Positions 52,545-62,185 of a stretch of 64,000 bases of DNA are shown piece by piece (the first letter of the stretch is position 1; each line of letters opens with the position of its first letter). The notes under the pieces are model-generated. The model ran no database searches, had not been told where the DNA came from, and saw nothing but the letters and a program-made list of their open reading frames with translations. A program made the translations under genes and the position numbers. The DNA comes from Rubrivivax sp. (GTDB lineage: Bacteria; Pseudomonadota; Gammaproteobacteria; Burkholderiales; Burkholderiaceae_C), in NCBI GenBank assembly GCA_016789955.1, contig JAEUPB010000018.1:124001-188000 (forward strand), in the 5' to 3' direction.

Positions 52545-53497
52545 CGACGCGGTCGCGCCGCCAGGCGGCGGCCTGGCTGCTGATCGGCGGCCCGATCGCC
52601 GTGTTCAGCGTCTGGGCGCTGGTGGACAACGCGCGGCTGTTCCTGCTGACGCTGCTCAACGGGCTGACGCTCGGCTCGCTGTACTTCATCGTCGCCAGCG
52701 GCTTCACGCTGGTGTTCGGGCTGATGCGCAACGTCAACCTCGCGCACGGCTCGCTGTACCTGCTGGGGGGCTACATCGGCTTCACGATCGCCGAGAAGAC
52801 CGGCTGGTGGCTGCTCGCCATCGCCGGCGGCTTCGTCGCCTCGGCGATCGCGGGGCTCTTGATCCAGCTGCTGATCCTGCGCCACATGCAAGGCCAGGAG
52901 CTCCGCCAGACGATGGTGACGATCGGTCTGTCGATCGTCATCGCCGACCTGCTGATGTGGGCCTTCACGGCGCAGGTCCACCAGATGGAGGCGCCGTCGC
53001 TGCTGCAGGGGCCGATCCGCGACCTGCCGGTGATCCGCGCCTACTCGGCCTACCGGCTGAGCCTGATCGGCTTCGGCGTGGCGATCGGCGTGTTCCTGTG
53101 GTGGCTGCTGGCGCGCACGCGCGTGGGCCGCATGATCCGCGCCGGCGTCGACGACCGCCAGATGCTGGCCGCCGCCGGCGTCGACGTGAACCTCGTGTTC
53201 GCCTTCACGTTCATGCTCGGCGCGGGCCTGGCGGGCCTGGGCGGCGTGATCGGCGCGGTGGAGCTGTCGATGGTGCCGGGCGAGGACACGCGGCTGCTGC
53301 TGGCCTCGCTGATCGTCGTCATCGTCGGCGGCATGGGCAGCGTGGTGGGCGCGGCGATCGGCGCCACCATGCTCGGCCTGGCCGAGACCTACGGCCTGGC
53401 CTACGCGCCGACGTACAGCGTCGTGTTCACGTTCGTCATCCTCGTGCTGGTGCTGGCGTTCCGCCCGCGCGGCATCCTCGGCAGGGCCGAGCGGTGA
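52541..53497 (+). CDS. Liv-type ABC transporter permease (LivH-like)
   Basis: The 318-residue inner-membrane permease has LLTLLNGLTLGSLYFIVASG and GLMRNVNLAHGSLYLLGGYI, the LivH signature, plus GRMIRAGVDDRQMLAAAGVD and the C-terminal FRPRGILGRAER. It starts inside the stop of the second amidohydrolase (ATGA) and ends in GTGA with the next permease, so it is fully embedded in the operon. The transporter probably imports the compound acted on by the upstream hydrolases. Confidence 0.93.
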   Translation: MTTRSRRQAAAWLLIGGPIAVFSVWALVDNARLFLLTLLNGLTLGSLYFIVASGFTLVFGLMRNVNLAHGSLYLLGGYIGFTIAEKTGWWLLAIAGGFVASAIAGLLIQLLILRHMQGQELRQTMVTIGLSIVIADLLMWAFTAQVHQMEAPSLLQGPIRDLPVIRAYSAYRLSLIGFGVAIGVFLWWLLARTRVGRMIRAGVDDRQMLAAAGVDVNLVFAFTFMLGAGLAGLGGVIGAVELSMVPGEDTRLLLASLIVVIVGGMGSVVGAAIGATMLGLAETYGLAYAPTYSVVFTFVILVLVLAFRPRGILGRAER

Positions 53498-54633
53498 GCG
53501 CTGCCCACTGGCGGCGGGCGATGAGCGGCGGCACCGCCGGGGCGCCGCGGCGGCCCGTGCCGGCGCTCCGGCCCGAGCCGCTCGCCGAACCCGATCCTTA
53601 CGCCCACAGCGACGCCCCGCGGTGGCTCAAGTACCTGTGGCGGCACCTGTCGGCCCGGCATGTGTTCGTGGCGGCGCTGGTGCTGGCGTACCCGTTCGTC
53701 GCCACGCCGTTCTTCACCTTCCAGATCGGCGCGCAGTCGCTCGCGCTGGGGCTGATCGCGCTGTCACTGACCTTCCTCGGCGGCTACGGCGGCATGGTGT
53801 CGCTGTCGCAGATGACGGTGGCGGGCATCGCCGGCTACACGGTGGCCATCCTCGGCACCAGCAGCCACACGCTGAGCCTGGGCTGGCCGTGGTGGGTGGC
53901 GGTGCCGTTCGCGCTGCTGATCGCCACCGTCTGCGCCGCGCTGATCGGCTGGCTGTCGGTGCGCACCGAGGGCATCTACACGATCATGATCACGCTGGCC
54001 GTCGGCGTGGCGTTCTACTACCTCGCGCTGCAGAACTACTCGGTGTTCAATGGCTTCCAGGGGTTCCAGAAGGTCTACCCGCCGGTGCTGTGGGGCATCG
54101 ACTGGCGCAGCCCGGTGCCGTTCTACTTCGTCGCTCTGGCCTGCGCGGCCGGCGGCTATCTGCTCGTCAAGTGGCTGGTGCGTGCGCCGCTGGGCATCGC
54201 GCTGCAGGGCGTGCGCGACAACCCGCGCCGCATGGCCGCGCTGGGCTTCCACGTCGTCGGCCACCGCGTCGCCGCGCACGCGGTGGCGGGCCTGCTGGCG
54301 GCGGTCGGCGGCGTGCTGCTGGTCTGGTACAACGGGCTGATCACGCCGAACTCGGTGAACACCGGGTGGCTGATCAACATCCTCGTCATCGCCGTGCTCG
54401 GCGGCATGCGGCACCCGATCGGCCCGTTCATCGGCGCGATCGTCTTCGTACTGCTGCAGACGTTCGCGATCGACATGATCGACCGCGAGCGCTTCAACCT
54501 CGTGATCGGCGCGGTGTTCCTCGCGATCGTGCTGTTTTCCCCCGACGGCCTGCTCGGCCTGGCGGCGAAGTGGCGTGCCCGCCACGCCGCAGGAACAGGC
54601 TCCACCACCACCCCCCCCAGGAGACAAGCGTGA
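53494..54633 (+). CDS. Liv-type ABC transporter permease (LivM-like)
   Basis: The 379-residue inner-membrane permease has FLGGYGGMVSLSQMTVAGIA, EGIYTIMITLAVGVAFYYLA, and the coupling block LGIALQGVRDNPRRMAALGF. The start is taken as GTG 53494, overlapping the livH-like stop in GTGA; ATG 53521 (370 residues) is an alternative. The N-terminus is longer and more charged/proline-rich than usual for LivM. The stop overlaps the binding-protein start. Confidence 0.9.
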   Translation: MSAAHWRRAMSGGTAGAPRRPVPALRPEPLAEPDPYAHSDAPRWLKYLWRHLSARHVFVAALVLAYPFVATPFFTFQIGAQSLALGLIALSLTFLGGYGGMVSLSQMTVAGIAGYTVAILGTSSHTLSLGWPWWVAVPFALLIATVCAALIGWLSVRTEGIYTIMITLAVGVAFYYLALQNYSVFNGFQGFQKVYPPVLWGIDWRSPVPFYFVALACAAGGYLLVKWLVRAPLGIALQGVRDNPRRMAALGFHVVGHRVAAHAVAGLLAAVGGVLLVWYNGLITPNSVNTGWLINILVIAVLGGMRHPIGPFIGAIVFVLLQTFAIDMIDRERFNLVIGAVFLAIVLFSPDGLLGLAAKWRARHAAGTGSTTTPPRRQA

Positions 54634-55883
54634 AACAAGGCAAGCGTACTTTCGTCCGTTCGATGCTCGGTGCGGCGGCCGCCCTCGCGGTGGCGGGCGC
54701 CGCGTGGGCCCAGGGCCAGCCGGTGAAGATCGGCCTGCTGGCCACGCTGGAAGGGCCGTTCGCCGCCGGCGGGGCCGACGGCATGCGCGGCGCCGAGCTC
54801 GCCGTGAAGCAGCGCGGCGGCGTCGTCGCCGGCCGCAAGATCGAGATCGTCAAGGCGTCGTCCAACGCCAACCCCGACGTGGCCGTCAACGCGGTGCGCA
54901 AGCTCGTCGAGCAGGACAAGGTCGACATCGTCGTCGGCCCGCTCTCCGGCGGCGAGGGCATTGCGGTGAAGGACTACTCCAAGACCCAGCCGCAGGCCAC
55001 GTTCATCAACGGCGGCTCGGGTGCGCAGGCCACCACGCTGGTCAACCCGAGCCCGAACTTCTTCCGCTTCAACACCGAGGGTGCGCAGTGGATGGTGGGC
55101 CTGGGCAAGGCCGCGATGAACAAGGGCTACAAGCGCGTGATGGTGATCGCCGAGGACTACGCATTCCCGTACTCGCAGGTGCAAGGGTTCATGAGCGAGT
55201 TCTGCCGGCTCGGCGGCAAGGTGCCGGTGAAGGCCTGGGTGCCGCTGGGCGGCAAGGACTACGCGTCGACCATCGCGCGCATCCCCAAGGACGTCGACGC
55301 GCTGCTGGTGGTGCTGGGCGGCGCCGACGCCGTGAACTTCCTGAACCAGTACGAGGCTGCGGGCGGCGACAAGCCGATGATGGGCGGCTCGATCACCGTG
55401 AGCCAGGACGTGCTGAACTACCGCGGCAAGCGGCGCGACTCGCTGGTGGGCACGCTCTCGGCCGGCCCGCTGGCCGATGCCTATGACGGCGCCGAGTGGA
55501 AGGCCTTCGTCGAGGACTACAAGAAGAACTACCCCGTGTCGGCCGGCGGCTACCCGAGCCCGAGCCTGTTCGCGTTCGTCTACTACGTGAACATGAAGGC
55601 CGCGCTCGACGGGCTGGCGGCGGTCAACGGCGACCTGTCGAACAACCACGCCAAGTACCGCGAGGCGCTCGCCAAGCTCGAGCTGAAGACGCCGACCGGC
55701 ATCGTCAAGCTCGACGGCAACCGGCAGGCCATCGGCACCACCTTCGTCACCGAGGTCGTCAAGGACGCGCAGGGCAACCTTTTCAACAAGGTGCACAGCA
55801 AGGTCGACAACATCGACCAGCTGCTGGGCATGAAGAAGGAGGAGTTCCAGGTCGGCTCGCGCGACGTGCCGAACTGCCCTTGA
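54630..55883 (+). CDS. Liv-type ABC transporter periplasmic substrate-binding protein
   Basis: The 417-residue protein starts with GTG in a GTGA overlap; CAGGAG six bases upstream makes this start firm. The signal peptide ends in AVAGAAWAQG. The type I periplasmic-binding fold shows KIGLLATLEGPFAAGGADGM, VVGPLSGGEGIAVKDYS and TFINGGSGAQATTL. Ligand class (amino acid, amide, urea or aromatic acid) cannot be read. It is the receptor for the transporter encoded around it. Confidence 0.92.
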   Translation: MKQGKRTFVRSMLGAAAALAVAGAAWAQGQPVKIGLLATLEGPFAAGGADGMRGAELAVKQRGGVVAGRKIEIVKASSNANPDVAVNAVRKLVEQDKVDIVVGPLSGGEGIAVKDYSKTQPQATFINGGSGAQATTLVNPSPNFFRFNTEGAQWMVGLGKAAMNKGYKRVMVIAEDYAFPYSQVQGFMSEFCRLGGKVPVKAWVPLGGKDYASTIARIPKDVDALLVVLGGADAVNFLNQYEAAGGDKPMMGGSITVSQDVLNYRGKRRDSLVGTLSAGPLADAYDGAEWKAFVEDYKKNYPVSAGGYPSPSLFAFVYYVNMKAALDGLAAVNGDLSNNHAKYREALAKLELKTPTGIVKLDGNRQAIGTTFVTEVVKDAQGNLFNKVHSKVDNIDQLLGMKKEEFQVGSRDVPNCP

Positions 55884-55976
55884 ACCACGCCCCCCCCCGA
55901 AGCGGCTGCGCCGCTCCCCCCCGGGGAGGCGCCGCCAGCGGCCCGGCGGAGCCGGCTCCGCGGCGGCCGCTCGAGG
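55884..55976. repeat. Intergenic GC palindromic repeat (copy 3) between binding-protein and livG-like genes
   Basis: The gap holds a long C-run, GCGGCTGCGCCGC, a second C-run, then GGCGCCGCCAGCGGCCC and GAGCCGGCTCC. The stretch 55901-55976 matches 2281-2351 in the first liv operon with only scattered changes. The remainder of the gap (to 56025) is GGCGCGCC-rich. Confidence 0.75.
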
Positions 55977-56025
55977 GGCTCGGCGCGCCTGGCGCGCGCG
56001 AGCCGTGGCACGAGAGCCTTGCACG

Positions 56026-56835
56026 ATGGCCACGCTGCCCGCGCTGAGGCGCACCGGGGCTGCCGCGCCCCGCCCGCCGGCCGCGCTCGCGTCGAACGAC
56101 GCGCTCGTGCTCACGCACGTGACGCGCGCGTTCGGCGCGCTGCGTGCGGTGGACGACGTGTCGTTCAGCGTGGCCGCGGGCCAGAAGTACGCGGTGCTGG
56201 GCAGCAACGGGGCCGGCAAGACGACGTTGTTCAACGCCATCACCGGTGACTTCCCGCCCACCGGCGGGCGCATCGAGTTCTTCGGCGAGGACATCACGCT
56301 GCTTCCGCCGCACGAGCGCATCCGCAAGGGGCTGCGGCGCACCTACCAGTCGTCGCTGCTGTTCCGCGAGCTGTCGGTGCGCGACAACCTGTTCCTCGCG
56401 GTGCGCGGCGTCTCCAGCGGCCGCTACGGCCTGCTGCGCGCGCGCGCCGGCAGCGCGTCCAGCCGCGCCACAGACGACCTGCTCGACCGCGTGCGCCTCG
56501 CGCACATCGCCGACGAGCCGGTGGCGAGCCTGTCGCACGGCCAGCAGCGGCAGCTGGAGATCGGCATGGCACTGGCCGGCGCGCCGCGGCTGATCCTGTT
56601 CGACGAGCCGGCGGCGGGCCTGTCGCCGGCCGAACGGCGCGAGCTGGTCGTGCTGCTGCGCTCGCTGCCGTCGCACATGAGCTTCGTGCTGATCGAGCAC
56701 GACCTCGACATCGCGCTGCGCGTCGTCGAGAAGGTCACCGTGATGCACAACGGCGCGGTGCTGAAGACCGGCACGCCCGACGAGATCGAGAACGACGCGC
56801 AGGTGCAGGCGATCTACATGGGGAGCCGCCACTGA
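56026..56835 (+). CDS. Liv-type ABC transporter ATP-binding protein (LivG-like)
   Basis: The 269-residue cytoplasmic ATPase has Walker [10 protein letters not shown], the Q-loop [16 protein letters not shown], the signature [15 protein letters not shown], Walker [14 protein letters not shown] and the H-loop [10 protein letters not shown]. The N-terminal ~25 residues before the ABC core are Ala/Pro-rich. The start ATG at 56026 lacks a strong ribosome site and follows the repeat element; an in-frame upstream start at 56005 exists but begins inside the repeat-flanking sequence. The stop overlaps the next ATG by one base (TGATG). Confidence 0.92.
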   Translation: MATLPALRRTGAAAPRPPAALASNDALVLTHVTRAFGALRAVDDVSFSVAAGQKYAVLGSNGAGKTTLFNAITGDFPPTGGRIEFFGEDITLLPPHERIRKGLRRTYQSSLLFRELSVRDNLFLAVRGVSSGRYGLLRARAGSASSRATDDLLDRVRLAHIADEPVASLSHGQQRQLEIGMALAGAPRLILFDEPAAGLSPAERRELVVLLRSLPSHMSFVLIEHDLDIALRVVEKVTVMHNGAVLKTGTPDEIENDAQVQAIYMGSRH

Positions 56836-59123
56836 TGGCCTGGCGCGACGCGGACAAGGATCGGAGCGCTGCGCGGCGCGACCGCGGCGCGGCCGCGGCG
56901 CCGCTGCTGCAGCTCGACGGGCTGGACGTCTACTACGGCCGCGCGCACGCGCTGCAGGGCGTGAGCCTGGCGCTGGACCGCGGCGTGCTGGCCATCGTCG
57001 GCCGCAACGGCATGGGCAAGACGACGCTGTGCAATGCGGTCACCGGCCTCGTGCCGGCCGGCGGCTCGGTGCGCGGCAGCGTGAAGCTCGCCGGTGAGGA
57101 GATCCTCGGCCTCGCGGCGCACCGCATCACGCGCCGCGGCATCGCCTACGTGCCGCAGGGCCGCCGCGTGTGGCCGTCGCTCACCGTCGACGAGACGCTC
57201 GGCCTGGTGGCGCCGAAGCGGCGCGACGTCGACCGCATCTACGACATGTTCCCGCGCCTGGCCGAGCGCCGCGGCAACGGCGGCGCGCAGCTCTCCGGCG
57301 GCGAGCAGCAGATGCTGGCGATCGGCCGCGCGCTGCTGCTGCAGCCGCGGCTGCTGGTGATGGACGAGCCCACCGAGGGCCTGGCGCCGATCATCGTCGA
57401 GCAGGTCGCGCAGTCGCTGCGCACGCTGGCGCACGAGGGCGAGATCGCGGTGCTGCTGATCGAGCAGAACCTGGGCGTCGCGATCGAGGTCGCCGATCGC
57501 ATCGGCGTGATGGTCAACGGGCGCATCGCGCACGAGATGGCGGCCGCCGAGCTGGCCGCCGACCGCGAGCTGCAGGAGCGGCTGCTGGGCGTGCGCGTCG
57601 GCGACGACGACACGGCCGCCGAGGCCGCGCCGACGCAGCCGGTCGAGGCTGCCGAGGTGACCGTGCTGCGCGTGCAGCGCGCCTACGGCGGTGACGGCAC
57701 GCCGTCGATGAACGACGGCCCTGCGCCACGCACCGTGCGCGGCTACAACCGATGGAACGCCGGCGGCACCACCGCGCCGCGGGTCGACATCGCGCGCGAC
57801 GGGCCGGCCGCCGCGCCACCGCCCGGGCCGGCGGCCCGGGCGCCGACGACGCCGGCCGACACCGGCGCCACCGTGCTGCCGTTCCCGGTGGCCGCCACCA
57901 GTGCGCGCGCCGCGTACGTGGCCGGCACCTGGGACACCAAGGGCCGCGAGCTCGGCTACCTGCGCCAGTGCCTCGAGAAGCTCGGGCTGCGCGTGGTGAC
58001 GGTGGACCTGTCCACCAGCGGCCGCCCGTCGCCGGCCAGCGTGCACCCGCGCGAGGTGGCGCGCCACCATCCGCAGGGCGAGTCGGCCGTGTTCAGTGGC
58101 GACCGCGGCTCCGCCGTGGCGGCGATGACCGAGGCCTTCGCGCGCTACATCGTCACGCGGCGCGACCTCGGCGGGCTGGTCTCCGCCGGCGGCTCTGGCG
58201 GCACCACGCTGGCCACCGCGGCGATGCGCGCGCTGCCGGTGGGCGTGCCCAAGGTGATGGTGTCGACGATGGCCTCGGGCGACGTGCGCCCGTACGTGGG
58301 CCCCAGCGACATCTGCATGATGTACTCGGTGACCGACGTGCAGGGCCTGCACCCGATCAGCGAGACGGTGCTGGCCAACGCCGCGCACGCGCTGGCCGGC
58401 ATGATCGCGCACGCGCGCCCGGTGGCGGCACCGACGCGGCCCACGATCGGGCTGACGATGTTCGGCGTCACGACGCCGTGCGTGCAGGCGGTCACCAAGC
58501 GCCTGGAGGACGAGGCCGAGTGTCTGGTGTTCCACGCCACCGGCGTGGGCGGGCAGAGCATGGAGAAGCTCGCCGACTCGGGGCTGCTGGCCGGCGTCAT
58601 CGACGTCTCCACCACCGAGATCGCCGACGAGATCGGCGGCGGCGTGCTGTCGGCCGGCCCGGCGCGGCTGGACGTCTTCGCGCGCCACGCGCTGCCGTAC
58701 GTGGGGTCGTGCGGGGCGCTGGACATGATCAACTTCGGCGCCTGGGACACGGTGCCCGAGCGCTTCCGCGCCCGGCGCCTGTACCGCCACAACCCGACGG
58801 TGACGCTGATGCGCACGACGGTCGACGAGTGCCGCGCAATCGGCGCTTTCGTTGCGCGCAAGCTCAACGCGATGCGCGGGCCGGTGCGCTTCCTGATCCC
58901 CGAAGGCGGCGTCTCGGCGATCGACCGCCCGGGCCAGCCGTTCCACGACCCCGAGGCCGACCGCGTGCTGTTCGCCGCCATCGAGCAGGACTTCCGCGCG
59001 AGCGCCGAGCGCCGCCTCGTGCGGTTGCCGCATCACATCAACGACGAGGCGTTCGCCGACGCCCTGGTCGCCGCATGGCGCGAGATCGCGCCGCGAGCGC
59101 AGCCGGCCCGGCGAGCCTCCTGA
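56835..59123 (+). CDS. LivF-like ABC ATPase fused to a Tm-1-like (UPF0261) domain
   Basis: This 762-residue protein has two clear parts. Residues ~23-255 are a complete LivF ATPase: Walker A GRNGMGKT (56-63), signature [15 protein letters not shown], Walker [15 protein letters not shown]-loop [13 protein letters not shown] ~100-residue Pro/Ala-rich linker follows. Residues ~356-760 match the Tm-1-like ATP-binding UPF0261 domain: [68 protein letters not shown] and [11 protein letters not shown]. The frame is continuous with no sign of a sequencing join. The next gene encodes the TIM-barrel domain found as the second half of plant Tm-1 proteins. The domain's biochemical role is unknown. Confidence 0.9.
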   Translation: MAWRDADKDRSAARRDRGAAAAPLLQLDGLDVYYGRAHALQGVSLALDRGVLAIVGRNGMGKTTLCNAVTGLVPAGGSVRGSVKLAGEEILGLAAHRITRRGIAYVPQGRRVWPSLTVDETLGLVAPKRRDVDRIYDMFPRLAERRGNGGAQLSGGEQQMLAIGRALLLQPRLLVMDEPTEGLAPIIVEQVAQSLRTLAHEGEIAVLLIEQNLGVAIEVADRIGVMVNGRIAHEMAAAELAADRELQERLLGVRVGDDDTAAEAAPTQPVEAAEVTVLRVQRAYGGDGTPSMNDGPAPRTVRGYNRWNAGGTTAPRVDIARDGPAAAPPPGPAARAPTTPADTGATVLPFPVAATSARAAYVAGTWDTKGRELGYLRQCLEKLGLRVVTVDLSTSGRPSPASVHPREVARHHPQGESAVFSGDRGSAVAAMTEAFARYIVTRRDLGGLVSAGGSGGTTLATAAMRALPVGVPKVMVSTMASGDVRPYVGPSDICMMYSVTDVQGLHPISETVLANAAHALAGMIAHARPVAAPTRPTIGLTMFGVTTPCVQAVTKRLEDEAECLVFHATGVGGQSMEKLADSGLLAGVIDVSTTEIADEIGGGVLSAGPARLDVFARHALPYVGSCGALDMINFGAWDTVPERFRARRLYRHNPTVTLMRTTVDECRAIGAFVARKLNAMRGPVRFLIPEGGVSAIDRPGQPFHDPEADRVLFAAIEQDFRASAERRLVRLPHHINDEAFADALVAAWREIAPRAQPARRAS

Positions 59124-59138
59124 GGGAGAGACCCCACC

Positions 59139-59969
59139 ATGCCTCGCATCGCCCGTGCCGAACTGCTCGCGCGCCTGCACGCCAAGATCGCCGCCGGCCA
59201 GCCGATCGTCGGCGGCGGCGCCGGCACCGGCCTGTCGGCCAAGTGCGAGGAGGCCGGCGGCATCGACCTGATCGTCATCTACAACTCCGGCCGCTATCGC
59301 ATGGCCGGGCGCGGCTCGCTGGCCGGGCTGCTGGCCTACGGCAACGCCAACGAGATCGTCTGCGAGATGGCGCGCGAGGTGCTGCCGGTGGTGCGCCGCA
59401 CGCCGGTGCTGGCCGGCGTGAACGGCACCGACCCCTTCATGATCCCCGACGAGTTCCTGCGCCGGTTGATCGCGCTGGGGTTCTCGGGCGTGCAGAACTT
59501 CCCCACCGTCGGCCTGATCGACGGCACCTTCCGCGCCAATCTGGAAGAGACCGGCATGGGCTACGGCCTGGAGGTCGAGATGATCGCCAAGGCGCGCGCG
59601 CTGGACCTGCTGACCACGCCGTACGTGTTCGGCGTGCACGAGGCGCAGGCGATGGCGAAGGCCGGCGCCGACATCGTCGTGTGCCACATGGGCCTGACCA
59701 CCGGCGGCTCGATCGGCGCCGAGACCGCGCTGCGGCTGGCCGACTGCGTCGACCCGATCAACGCCTGGGCCACCGCGGCCAAGCGCATCAAGCCCGACGT
59801 GATCGTGCTGTGCCACGGCGGCCCGATCGCCACGCCCGACGACGCGGCCTACATCCTGAGGCATTGCCGCGAGTGCCACGGCTTCTACGGCGCCAGTTCG
59901 ATGGAGCGGCTGCCCACCGAGGTGGCGCTGACCGAGACCACCAAGCGCTTCCTGCAGATCACCCGCTGA
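59139..59969 (+). CDS. Phosphoenolpyruvate hydrolase-family TIM-barrel protein (Tm-1 C-terminal half type)
   Basis: The 276-residue cytoplasmic protein is of the PEP-hydrolase/TIM-barrel signal transduction family. Motifs are [50 protein letters not shown], and [27 protein letters not shown] precedes the ATG, 15 bp after the fusion gene. In tomato Tm-1 and many fungi and bacteria this domain is joined to the UPF0261 domain; here the two are separate neighbours. The reaction is not established, despite the family name. Confidence 0.88.
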   Translation: MPRIARAELLARLHAKIAAGQPIVGGGAGTGLSAKCEEAGGIDLIVIYNSGRYRMAGRGSLAGLLAYGNANEIVCEMAREVLPVVRRTPVLAGVNGTDPFMIPDEFLRRLIALGFSGVQNFPTVGLIDGTFRANLEETGMGYGLEVEMIAKARALDLLTTPYVFGVHEAQAMAKAGADIVVCHMGLTTGGSIGAETALRLADCVDPINAWATAAKRIKPDVIVLCHGGPIATPDDAAYILRHCRECHGFYGASSMERLPTEVALTETTKRFLQITR

Positions 59970-59994
59970 ACACGGAACCCGAGGAGACAGCCCC

Positions 59995-61710
59995 ATGACC
60001 GGCGCTGAATTTGGCAGCTTCATCCTGGCCCTGATCGTGGTTGCGATCGTCGTCGCGATCGTCGTGTGGCTGCTGCACTGGCTGTACCTGCGCAGCAGCA
60101 AGGAGCGCGCGTTCGTGCGCACCGGCCTGGGCGGGCAGAAGGTCGTGCTCGACGGCGGCGCCTTCGTGCTGCCGATCGTGCACGACGTGATCCCGGTGAA
60201 CATGAACACGCTGCGTCTGGAGGTCAGCCGCGGCCGCGACAAGGCGCTGATCACGAAGGACCGCATGCGCGTCGACGTGATCGCCGAGTTCTACGTGCGC
60301 GTGGCCGCGCAGCCCGAGTCGGTGGCCGCGGCGGCGCAGACGCTGGGCCTGCGCACGATGGAGCCCGAGCAGCTGAAGGAACTGGTCGAGGGCAAGTTCA
60401 TCGACGCGCTGCGCACCGCGGCCGCCGAGATGACGATGGAGGAGCTGCACGAGAAGCGCGGCGCCTACGTTCGGCGCGTGCGCGAGGCGGTGGCCGAGGA
60501 CCTGACCAAGAACGGCCTGGAACTCGAGTCGGCATCGCTGACGCAGCTCGACCAGACCGCGATGGAGTACTTCAACCCCAGCAACGCCTTCGACGCCGAG
60601 GGCCTGACGCGGCTGACCGAGCAGATCGAGCGCCGCAAGAAGCAGCGCAACGACGTCGAGCAGGACACGCTGGTGGCGATCCGCAACAAGAACCTCGAGG
60701 CCGAGAAGCTGAGCCTGGAGATCGACCGCGAGAGCGAGCAGGCGCGGCTGGCGCAGCAGCGCGAGGTGGAGATCGCGCGAGCGCGGCAGCGTGCCGAGCT
60801 GGCCGCCGAGCGCGCGCAGCGCGAGCAGGAGGCCGAGGGCGCGCAGATCGGCGCGAAGCAGGCCATCGAGGCCGCGCGCATCCGCTCCGAGCAGAGCATC
60901 GAGCAGGAGCGCATAGAGAAGGAGCGCGCGCTGCAGGCGGCCGAGGTCGGCCGGCGCAAGGCGCTGGAGCTGGCCGAGCAGCAGCGCGCCATCGCCGTGG
61001 CGCGCGAGAGCGAGGCGCTGTCGAACGCGCAGGCGCAGGCCGAGCTGGCTCGCGCGCAGGCGGTGGAGGCCGAGGAGAAGGTGTTCACCGCCCGCGAGGT
61101 CGAGATGGCCGAGCGCAAGAAGGCCATCGAGCTGATCGGCGCGGCGCAGGCCGCCGAGCGCGAGGCGCTGCGGCTGACGGTGGCGGCCAAGGCCGAGCGC
61201 GACGCCAGCGGCGACCGCGGCGCGGCGATCCGCGCGCAGGCCGAGGCCGATGCCGAGGCCGAGCGCATCCGCGCCATGGCCGCGCGCGTAAAGGGCGAGG
61301 TCGAGGCCGAGGCGCTGCGCTGGATGAACGAGGCGCAGAACACGCTGTCGCCGGAGGCGCGCGCGTCGGCGCTGCGCATGCGGCTGGTGGAGAAGGCCGA
61401 GGCCATCATCCGCGAGTCCGTGCGGCCGATGGAGCGCATCGAGGGCATCAAGATCCTGCACGTCGAGGGGCTGGCCGGGGGCGGCAGTGGCGGCGGCGAC
61501 CATGGCGGCGGCGGCTTCGCCGACGGCGTGGTCAACAGCGCGCTGCGCTTCCGCGCGCAGGCGCCCATCGTCGACCAGCTGCTGCGCGAGATCGGGCTGG
61601 ACGCCGGCGACATCGGGAGGCTGGCCGCCGGCGTCACCAGCGACGCCGGCCGCATCGGCACGGGCGGGGCCGCTGCGCTGCCGCCAGCCGCTCCGCAGGA
61701 CAAGGGCTGA
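59995..61710 (+). CDS. Flotillin-like (YqiK/SPFH) membrane protein
   Basis: This 571-residue protein has one N-terminal membrane helix (ILALIVVAIVVAIVVWLLHWL). An SPFH domain follows (~35-210) with RTGLGGQKVVLDGGAFVLPI, and then a long coiled coil (~215-460) of Glu/Ala/Arg heptads such as RQRAELAAERAQREQEAEGA. The C-terminus is glycine-rich. This is the YqiK-type flotillin layout. GAGGAG lies before the ATG. Flotillins organise membrane microdomains; its place inside a transporter-catabolism operon is unusual and may reflect scaffolding of the importer. Confidence 0.9.
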   Translation: MTGAEFGSFILALIVVAIVVAIVVWLLHWLYLRSSKERAFVRTGLGGQKVVLDGGAFVLPIVHDVIPVNMNTLRLEVSRGRDKALITKDRMRVDVIAEFYVRVAAQPESVAAAAQTLGLRTMEPEQLKELVEGKFIDALRTAAAEMTMEELHEKRGAYVRRVREAVAEDLTKNGLELESASLTQLDQTAMEYFNPSNAFDAEGLTRLTEQIERRKKQRNDVEQDTLVAIRNKNLEAEKLSLEIDRESEQARLAQQREVEIARARQRAELAAERAQREQEAEGAQIGAKQAIEAARIRSEQSIEQERIEKERALQAAEVGRRKALELAEQQRAIAVARESEALSNAQAQAELARAQAVEAEEKVFTAREVEMAERKKAIELIGAAQAAEREALRLTVAAKAERDASGDRGAAIRAQAEADAEAERIRAMAARVKGEVEAEALRWMNEAQNTLSPEARASALRMRLVEKAEAIIRESVRPMERIEGIKILHVEGLAGGGSGGGDHGGGGFADGVVNSALRFRAQAPIVDQLLREIGLDAGDIGRLAAGVTSDAGRIGTGGAAALPPAAPQDKG

Positions 61711-61731
61711 GGCCGTCCGCGAGCCGCCGCG

Positions 61732-62172
61732 ATGATCCGCATCTACGTCTCCAGCGTCATCGACGCCAGCGCCGACAACGTCTGGCAGCGCATCCGCGAC
61801 TTCAATGCGCTGCCGCTGTGGCACCCGGCCATCGCCGACAGCCGCATCGAGAACCACGAGCCGAGCGACCGCGTCGGCTGCATCCGCCACTTCCACCTGC
61901 GCGACGGTGGCATGCTGCGCGAGCGGCTGCTGGCCCTCTCGGACTACGACTACACGCAGACCTACGAGATCGTCGAGAGCCCGATGGGTGTGGCGAACTA
62001 CGTGGCCACGCTGAAGCTCACGCCGGTCACCGACGGCCAGCGCTGCTTCGCCGAGTGGAGCGCCGAGTTCGACTGCGACGAGGGCCGCGAGCACGAGCTG
62101 ACGCAGCTCGTCACCGGCGTCTTCCAGGGCGGCTTCGACGGCCTGAAGCGCCACTTCGGCACGCGGCGGTAG
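61732..62172 (+). CDS. SRPBCC-family (polyketide cyclase/START-like) protein
   Basis: The 146-residue cytoplasmic protein has the SRPBCC pattern: IDASADNVWQRIRDFNALPL at the start, GCIRHFHLRDGGMLRERLLA in the middle, and a C-terminal helix (LTQLVTGVFQGGFDGLKRHF). The fold binds hydrophobic ligands and sometimes performs dehydration or cyclisation. It is a close relative of the N-terminal domain of the next gene, 13 bp downstream, so the pair arose by duplication. Confidence 0.88.
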   Translation: MIRIYVSSVIDASADNVWQRIRDFNALPLWHPAIADSRIENHEPSDRVGCIRHFHLRDGGMLRERLLALSDYDYTQTYEIVESPMGVANYVATLKLTPVTDGQRCFAEWSAEFDCDEGREHELTQLVTGVFQGGFDGLKRHFGTRR

Positions 62173-62185
62173 CGGGGCCCGGCCG

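Noticed and set aside
55889-55923. Long C-runs as possible slippery sites or assembly errors
   Set aside because: They lie between genes and recur in the related copy at 2268-2352, so they belong to the repeat family. No reading frame depends on them.
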